Source: Massilia phyllostachyos
Lineage (GTDB): Bacteria; Pseudomonadota; Gammaproteobacteria; Burkholderiales; Burkholderiaceae_D
Assembly (NCBI RefSeq): GCF_021044825.1
Contig: NZ_JAJNOC010000001.1
Coordinates: forward strand, 124,001-188,000
Length of the DNA: 64,000 nt
Direction: 5' to 3'
Of the stretch, positions 59,094 to 64,000 are shown one piece after another. The first letter of the stretch is position 1. Every line of letters starts with the position of its first letter. The translations under genes and the position numbers were made by a program. Under the pieces are notes generated by a model. It did no database searches. It was not told where the DNA came from and saw nothing but the letters and a program-made list of their open reading frames with translations.

Positions 59094-60383
59094 ATGCTGC
59101 CGCCGAGCGAACCCGACGACCTGCCCAAGGACCCGGTCACGCCGGTCCCGCTGCCCACGCCCCATAAAATCGCGATGCTGTCCGCCGGCGGCCTGGCCAC
59201 GCTGCTGGCCATGCTGTCGATGCTGGGGCCGTTCTCGATCGACGCCTACCTGCCGGCCTTCCCACAGATCCGCGCGGACCTCGGCGCCACGCCGATCGAG
59301 GTCCAGCAGACCCTGACCGCCTATATGCTGGCCTTCGCCGGCATGTCACTGTGGCATGGCGCGCTGTCGGACGCTTTCGGCCGGCGCAACGTGGTGCTCA
59401 CCGCCCTGGTGGTGTTCGCGATCGGCACCTTCGGCTGCGCCGCGGCCAATTCCGTCCATTACCTGTGGGTGTTCCGCATCATGCAGGGCGTCTCGGCGGG
59501 GGCGGGCGTGGTGGTCGGACGCGCCATCATCCGCGACCTGTACTCGGACGCGGCGGCCGCGCGCCTGCTGTCGATGGTCACCATGATCTTCTCGATCGCG
59601 CCGGCCATCGCGCCGGTGCTGGGCGGCTGGATCGTCACCTTCTTCGACTGGCGCGCGATCTTCCTGGCGCTGTGCATCTATACGGTGGGCCTGGGCTGGT
59701 TCTCCTGGAAGCACCTGCCGGAGACGGTGCCGAAGGAGAAGCGCCAACCCTTCAACCCGCGCTTCCTGGCGCAGAGCTACGGCGCCATCTTCGGCTCTTT
59801 TCTCTTCCACATGAAGTCGGGCGTGGTGGCGCTGAACTTCGCCGGCCTGTTCCTCTACATCTCGTCGGCGCCGGTGATGCTGCCCGAGCACCTGGGCCTG
59901 GGCCCCTCGCAATTCGCCTGGCTGTTCGTGCCGACCGTGAGCGGCATCTTCCTGGGCGCGCTGGCGGCGAATCGCATGGCGGGCAAACTCACCTTCGCGC
60001 GCCAGATCCGGGTAGGCTTCTTCTTCATGCTGGGAGCGGTGACCTTCAACGTGGCCTACCACAGCTTCCTGCCGCCGGCGCTGCCCTGGAGCGTGCTGCA
60101 CATGTTCTTCTTCACCTTCGGCAGCTCGATCATCGCGCCGGGCGCGACCCTGATGGCGCTCGACCTGTTCCCGCACATCCGCGGCACGGTGGCGTCCTGC
60201 CAGTCGTTCGTCACGACCCTGGCCGGCGCCATCGTGGCCGGCGTGATCTCGCCGATGCTGTCGCATTCGGTGCTGGCGCTGGCGCTGGGCCAGGCCGGTT
60301 TCTGCCTGCTGTCGATCGCGCTGTGGGCGACGGCGCGGCGTTACCGGCGGGTGCAGATCCGCGATGGAAAACAGCTTCCTTGA
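59094..60383 (+). CDS. Bcr/CflA family MFS drug transporter
   Basis: The 429-residue inner-membrane antiporter has 12 helices and the DHA1/Bcr signatures: LGPFSIDAYLPAFPQI, ALSDAFGRRNVVLTAL (motif A) and RIMQGVSAGAGVVVGRAIIRD (motif B). A hydrophilic, Pro-rich N-terminus (MLPPSEPDDLPKDP) precedes helix 1. Substrates in the family include bicyclomycin and chloramphenicol. It follows the methyltransferase gene by five bases; a strong terminator comes after. Confidence 0.93.
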   Translation: MLPPSEPDDLPKDPVTPVPLPTPHKIAMLSAGGLATLLAMLSMLGPFSIDAYLPAFPQIRADLGATPIEVQQTLTAYMLAFAGMSLWHGALSDAFGRRNVVLTALVVFAIGTFGCAAANSVHYLWVFRIMQGVSAGAGVVVGRAIIRDLYSDAAAARLLSMVTMIFSIAPAIAPVLGGWIVTFFDWRAIFLALCIYTVGLGWFSWKHLPETVPKEKRQPFNPRFLAQSYGAIFGSFLFHMKSGVVALNFAGLFLYISSAPVMLPEHLGLGPSQFAWLFVPTVSGIFLGALAANRMAGKLTFARQIRVGFFFMLGAVTFNVAYHSFLPPALPWSVLHMFFFTFGSSIIAPGATLMALDLFPHIRGTVASCQSFVTTLAGAIVAGVISPMLSHSVLALALGQAGFCLLSIALWATARRYRRVQIRDGKQLP

Positions 60384-60400
60384 GCCAGAGTAGGGAAGAC

Positions 60401-60430
60401 AAAGGCCCGGTCCTCGACCGGGCCTTTTTT
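60401..60430 (+). terminator. Rho-independent terminator of the transporter gene
   Basis: AAAGGCCCGGTC (60401-60412) pairs with GACCGGGCCTTT, followed by a T run; three-base loop. Confidence 0.92.
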
Positions 60431-60431
60431 C

Positions 60432-60720
60432 TGAAGATGAAAGATTATTTCAAATATACATACAGATCGGTATATTATTCACTACTCTGACAAGGCCTAT
60501 TGTCGCCTTGGCAATGTAGAGCGACATCTCGACAACACTTTTGATCGAAAGTATTGTTCCCGATCAGAAATGTCTATATGCTAAGATAAGTTTTTCGTGC
60601 CCAGAACAAACATAGAAACATTGTTCTGTTTACACAATTGGCAAGCAAACACCTTGTGGCGTCCCCGTCCTGGGGAGCTTCGGACAACTCGCAACCTCGT
60701 AAAGCGGCCGCTTTGAGATC
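60432..60720 (+). promoter_or_regulatory. AT-rich leader with several inverted repeats
   Basis: The gap 60384-60720 holds the terminator and this AT-rich leader. Perfect inverted repeats: AATATAC/GTATATT (60453-60459, 60470-60476), CAAGGC/GCCTTG (60491-60496, 60505-60510), TGATCG/CGATCA (60544-60549, 60563-60568) and CAGAACAA/TTGTTCTG (60604-60611, 60623-60630). No protein-coding frame is convincing. Likely promoter and operator region of the signalling pair downstream. Confidence 0.55.
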
Positions 60721-62886
60721 ATGCAACAATCGGACCAGGATATCCGCAATCGCCTGTTGATTGCCCGTCTGCCGGCCATGCCGCAGATCCTCGTGCGTCT
60801 GATCGAGCACCTGCAGGCCGACGACCTCGGGATGCCCGAGCTGGCCACCCTGATCTCCAAGGACGCCGGCATGACCGGCAAGCTGCTCGCGGTCGCCAAC
60901 AGCTCCGCCTACCAGCGCCACCACCGCAACGTCAATCTCGAGCAGTCGCTGGTCGCCCTCGGCACCGACATGATCAAGACCCTGGTCATCAGCGATTCCG
61001 TGTTCCAGACGTTTAACAACTTCCCGCATTCCGGCAGCACCGACCTGCGCGCCTTCTGGAAGAATTCGCTGGCCGCCGCCGTGATCGCGAAGGAAGTCGC
61101 GCGCCTGGTCGAGTACCCGCACGCGGAAGAAGCGTATCTTGCCGGCCTGCTGCACAACGTCGGCCGCCTGGCCCTGCTCGCGACCGCGCCCAAAGAGTAC
61201 GCCTACAACTTCAACGCGCGCGACGACGAAGACCTGTGCGCGGTCGAGCAGCGCACCCTGCAGATCACCCACACCGAAGCCGGCGCCTGGCTGATCGAAC
61301 GCTGGCAGCTCGATTCCTTCCTGGCCGACGCGGTCCTGTACCACCACGAGCCGAGCGAGCGCCTGGAGTCGGCCCATCCCCTGATCCGCATCGTGCGCCT
61401 GGCCCACGTGCTGTCCAGCCATCCGCAGGACGAAGACGCCGTGCGCGAGGCCGCCGGCCTGTGCGGCGTCGATGCCGACCAGGTCGCGGCGCTGCTCGAA
61501 GGCGCATCGCGCCAGGTCGACAAGGCCGCGGCCCACCTCGGCATCGACCTCGCCGGCGCCGACGACATCCCGGCGCCGCCGGCCTATGCGCCCCCAAACC
61601 TCGACCCGGTGCAGCAGCGCCTGTCGGAAGAGGTGCGCAATATGGTGCTGGTCTCGGAAGTGGGCCAGAGCTTTGCGCGCCAGCAGGGTGAAAACGGCTT
61701 GCTGGAAGCGATGACGCGCACCGCGCGCATCCTGTTCGACTTCGGCAGCGCCGTGGTCCTGCTGGAAAACCCGACCGGCCACGCCCTGGTGGGCGCGCCG
61801 ATCCAGGGCAGCCAGCGCATCGCCGAATTCGCCGTGCCGCTGGCCAAGGGCGGCCCGATCGCCAAGAGCGCGCTGGAGCGCCGTCCGGCATTTATTCAGC
61901 GCGAGGCGGCCGGCAGCGAGCCGCTCGGCCTGGCCGAGGAACAGCTGCTGCGCATGCTCGGCACCGACAGCCTGGTGTGCGTACCGCTGGTCGCCGGCGC
62001 GCGCTGCCTGGGAGTGCTGATCGGCGGCGTCGCCGCCTGGCAGCTGCCGCATTGCCAGCGCCGCGAGCGCTTCATGCAATCCTTCGGCGCCCAGGCCGCG
62101 GCCGCGCTGGAGACCATGCTGGCCGAACGCGGCCACGCGCGGCGCCAGCTTGCGCACGTGGCCGACGAATACCGCGAAGCTTCGCGCCGCGTGGTGCATG
62201 AGGTGAACAACCCGCTGTCGATCATCAAGAACTACCTGAGTGTCCTCGACAGCAAGCTGGCGCGTCAGGAGCCGGTGAGCAGCGAGATGTCGATCCTGAA
62301 CGAAGAGATCGACCGCGTCGGCCAGCTGGTCTCCAGCCTGGCCGACCTGAAGCCGGTGGACAGCGGACCGCGTCCGACCGACGTGGCCAAGGTGGTCGAC
62401 GAGGTGCAGCGCCTGTTCCGCAGCACCGGCTTCGTGCCGCCCTCGGTCGACATCCTGGTGACGATGCACGATGAGGCGACCCGCATCGAGGGCGACGCCG
62501 ACGTGCTCAAGCAGATCCTGGTGAACCTGGTGAAGAACGCCATCGAGGCGCTGGCCAACGGCGGCGGGCGCATCGAGATCATCAACCGCGGCCACGTGAA
62601 CCGCGAGCGCCAGCTTTACCTGGAACTGGTCGTCAGCGACAACGGCCCCGGCCTGTCGCGCGAAGTGCTGGCCCATCTGTTCTCGCCGGTGAAGAGCACC
62701 AAGGACGGCGCCCACCACGGCCTCGGCCTGTCGATCGTGCACAGCCTGGTCAAGAAGCTGGGCGGCCACATCGCCTGCCGCAGCGGCCGCAGCGGCACGG
62801 CCTTCGAAATCCTCCTGCCGGCGTGGACCGGTTCCGGCGCCGGCGCTGCCGTCGCACTGCCGGCCCGCGCGCTCGGCTCCGCATAA
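60721..62886 (+). CDS. HDOD - GAF - histidine kinase
   Basis: The 721-residue cytoplasmic protein has an HDOD domain (about 12-215: RLPAMPQILVRLIEHL, ISKDAGMTGKLLAVANSSAY, AYLAGLLHNVGRLALL), a GAF domain (about 315-460), a dimerisation helix with the phospho-acceptor H493 in RRVVHEVNNPLSIIKNYL and a HATPase (NLVKNAIEAL, DNGPGL, GLGLSIVHSLVKKLGG). HDOD-kinase fusions are known but their signals are mostly obscure. It has no transmembrane segment, so it senses an internal cue. The response regulator gene starts three bases later. Confidence 0.92.
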   Translation: MQQSDQDIRNRLLIARLPAMPQILVRLIEHLQADDLGMPELATLISKDAGMTGKLLAVANSSAYQRHHRNVNLEQSLVALGTDMIKTLVISDSVFQTFNNFPHSGSTDLRAFWKNSLAAAVIAKEVARLVEYPHAEEAYLAGLLHNVGRLALLATAPKEYAYNFNARDDEDLCAVEQRTLQITHTEAGAWLIERWQLDSFLADAVLYHHEPSERLESAHPLIRIVRLAHVLSSHPQDEDAVREAAGLCGVDADQVAALLEGASRQVDKAAAHLGIDLAGADDIPAPPAYAPPNLDPVQQRLSEEVRNMVLVSEVGQSFARQQGENGLLEAMTRTARILFDFGSAVVLLENPTGHALVGAPIQGSQRIAEFAVPLAKGGPIAKSALERRPAFIQREAAGSEPLGLAEEQLLRMLGTDSLVCVPLVAGARCLGVLIGGVAAWQLPHCQRRERFMQSFGAQAAAALETMLAERGHARRQLAHVADEYREASRRVVHEVNNPLSIIKNYLSVLDSKLARQEPVSSEMSILNEEIDRVGQLVSSLADLKPVDSGPRPTDVAKVVDEVQRLFRSTGFVPPSVDILVTMHDEATRIEGDADVLKQILVNLVKNAIEALANGGGRIEIINRGHVNRERQLYLELVVSDNGPGLSREVLAHLFSPVKSTKDGAHHGLGLSIVHSLVKKLGGHIACRSGRSGTAFEILLPAWTGSGAGAAVALPARALGSA

Positions 62887-62889
62887 GTC

Positions 62890-64000
62890 ATGATGAACCC
62901 GCACAACGCCATGCTGCCCGGCGAACCCGTTCCTGCATCCGCCCCATTCGCCACCTCGCTCGACGTCGACAACCAGCCGCGCCTGCTGCTGGTGGACGAC
63001 GAGCCGCGCCTGCTGTCGTCGCTGTACGAGCTGCTGAAGGGCCGCGGCTACCAGCTGACCACCGCGAGTTCCGGCAGCGAAGCGCTGGCCCACCTGTCGC
63101 GCCTGCGCTTCGACCTGGTCCTGCTCGACCTGCGCCTGCCCGACATCGGCGGCCACGAGATCATGGACTTCATCAACGAACGCGGCATCAACGCCGACGT
63201 GATCGTGATGAGCGGCGAAGTCGGCATCGACGCGGCGATCGGCGCCCTCAAGCGCGGCGCCTACGACTACCTTCGCAAACCCTATGCGCGCGAAGAGCTG
63301 CTCAATACGGTGTCCAATGCGCTCAAGGGCCGCCGCCTGGCGCTGGAAAACCAGCGCATGGCGAACCAGCTCGAGAACTCCGAGAAGATGTACCGCTACC
63401 TGGTCGACTCCTCGCCGGACATCATCTACACGCTGAACCACGAAGGCCGCTTCACGTTCGTGAACGACCGCGCCTACCAGCTGCTCGGCTACTCGCGCGA
63501 CGAGCTGCTCGGCCAGCACTACTCGATCCTGGTGCACGAGGAAGACCTGGAGCGCGCGCGCTACGTGTTCAACGAGCGCCGCGTCGACGAACGCGCCTCG
63601 CGCAACGTCGAGCTGCGCCTGAAGTGCCGCGGCGGGAACAGCCAGGACCGCACCTTCAACACCACCCTGATGACGATCTCGCTGAACGCGATCGGCATGC
63701 ACGTGCCGGACCAGGAAGTGAGGAAGCTCGAGTTCTTCGGCACCTACGGCGTGGCGCGCGACATCACCGACCGCAAGCGCGCGGAAGAGGTGATCTCCTA
63801 CCAGGCCTATCACGACATCCTGACCGACCTGCCGAACCGCATCCTGTTCAAGGACCGCCTCGGCCTGGCCGTGATCCAGGCCAAGCGCAAGCAGACCGAA
63901 CTCGCGGTGATGTTCATCGACCTGGACCGCTTCAAGCTGGTCAACGACACCTTGGGCCACGTGAAGGGCGACGAGCTGCTGCAGCTGGCCGCGACCCGCC
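62890..64000 (+). CDS. Receiver - PAS - GGDEF response regulator (cut by right edge)
   Basis: The frame is open to the window end (370 residues seen). The receiver domain (about 30-145) has D36/D37 in LLVDDEPR, phospho-acceptor D80 in LVLLDLRLPD, VMSGE and K130 in LRKPYA. A PAS domain follows (about 170-290: MYRYLVDSSPDIIYTLNHEG, FVNDRAYQLLGYSRDELLG). A GGDEF domain then begins (DILTDLPNRILFKDRLGLA, FIDLDRFKLVNDTLGH..GDELL); its signature loop is beyond the edge, so cyclase activity is unproven. An EAL domain could follow. It is the cognate partner of the upstream kinase by position. Confidence 0.9.
   Translation, partial: MMNPHNAMLPGEPVPASAPFATSLDVDNQPRLLLVDDEPRLLSSLYELLKGRGYQLTTASSGSEALAHLSRLRFDLVLLDLRLPDIGGHEIMDFINERGINADVIVMSGEVGIDAAIGALKRGAYDYLRKPYAREELLNTVSNALKGRRLALENQRMANQLENSEKMYRYLVDSSPDIIYTLNHEGRFTFVNDRAYQLLGYSRDELLGQHYSILVHEEDLERARYVFNERRVDERASRNVELRLKCRGGNSQDRTFNTTLMTISLNAIGMHVPDQEVRKLEFFGTYGVARDITDRKRAEEVISYQAYHDILTDLPNRILFKDRLGLAVIQAKRKQTELAVMFIDLDRFKLVNDTLGHVKGDELLQLAATR

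Noticed and set aside
60574-63960. A 1128-codon minus-strand frame opposite the HDOD kinase and its regulator
   Set aside because: It is the codon-shadow of two well-defined signalling genes and has no domain signature or credible start.

Overview
The window reads as a stretch of chromosome from a high-GC betaproteobacterium, most likely Oxalobacteraceae (Burkholderiales) close to Massilia/Telluria. This rests on the gene order fur/bamE-dapB-leuS-lptE-holA-proA, on lptD-surA-pdxA-rsmA next to amgK-murU, on strongly C/G-ending codons, and on protein families I know from that group. No rRNA, tRNA, CRISPR array, prophage, integrase or transposase gene was seen.

Layout. 1-6100: start of a secreted protein leaving the left edge, an S46 dipeptidyl-peptidase, a phospholipase-D-type cardiolipin synthase, a YeaQ/YmgE membrane protein and a glycine-zipper repeat protein. 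6145-10014: a cytochrome b561/YceI/YceI operon and a divergent TonB-dependent receptor. 10042-13127: purB, a glutathione-transferase-like protein and a PfkB sugar kinase. 13298-16857: an iron module with bacterioferritin, its ferredoxin, two Fur-type boxes and feoA-feoB plus a small Cys-rich membrane protein. 16884-18997: a small secreted protein, a DUF72 protein and a second glutathione transferase.

19100-25670 is the most unusual block. It is a tight four-gene operon with a DUF1800 lipoprotein, a Tat-exported DUF1501 protein, a large metzincin-type protease with RTX repeats and a DUF4214 tail, and a lipoprotein that joins DUF4214 repeats to a cytochrome c. 25753-29628 holds a flap-type exonuclease, a receiver domain without its phospho-acceptor, and a divergent pair with related GAF domains (HTH-GAF and GAF-EAL).

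29683-34697: nudJ-mnmA and the pntAA-pntAB-pntB transhydrogenase operon. 34719-35009: two short elements bounded by inverted repeats. 35020-45067: an amgK-murU-pepP-ubi operon running left and lptD-surA-pdxA-rsmA running right. 45245-46818: a very small secreted protein and two paralogous lipoproteins. 47045-57712: HAD hydrolase, hrcA, fur, bamE, dapB, a barstar-like protein, leuS, lptE, holA, proA and hemJ. 57883-64000: a THUMP RNA methyltransferase, a Bcr/CflA transporter, and a signalling pair (HDOD-GAF-histidine kinase, then receiver-PAS-GGDEF cut by the right edge).

The intergenic gaps carry several families of short palindromic repeats. One family of about 130-145 bp is present in at least four full copies plus a compact perfect palindrome. 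Genes ending beside these repeats tend to switch from C-ending to G-ending codons in their last 100-300 bases.
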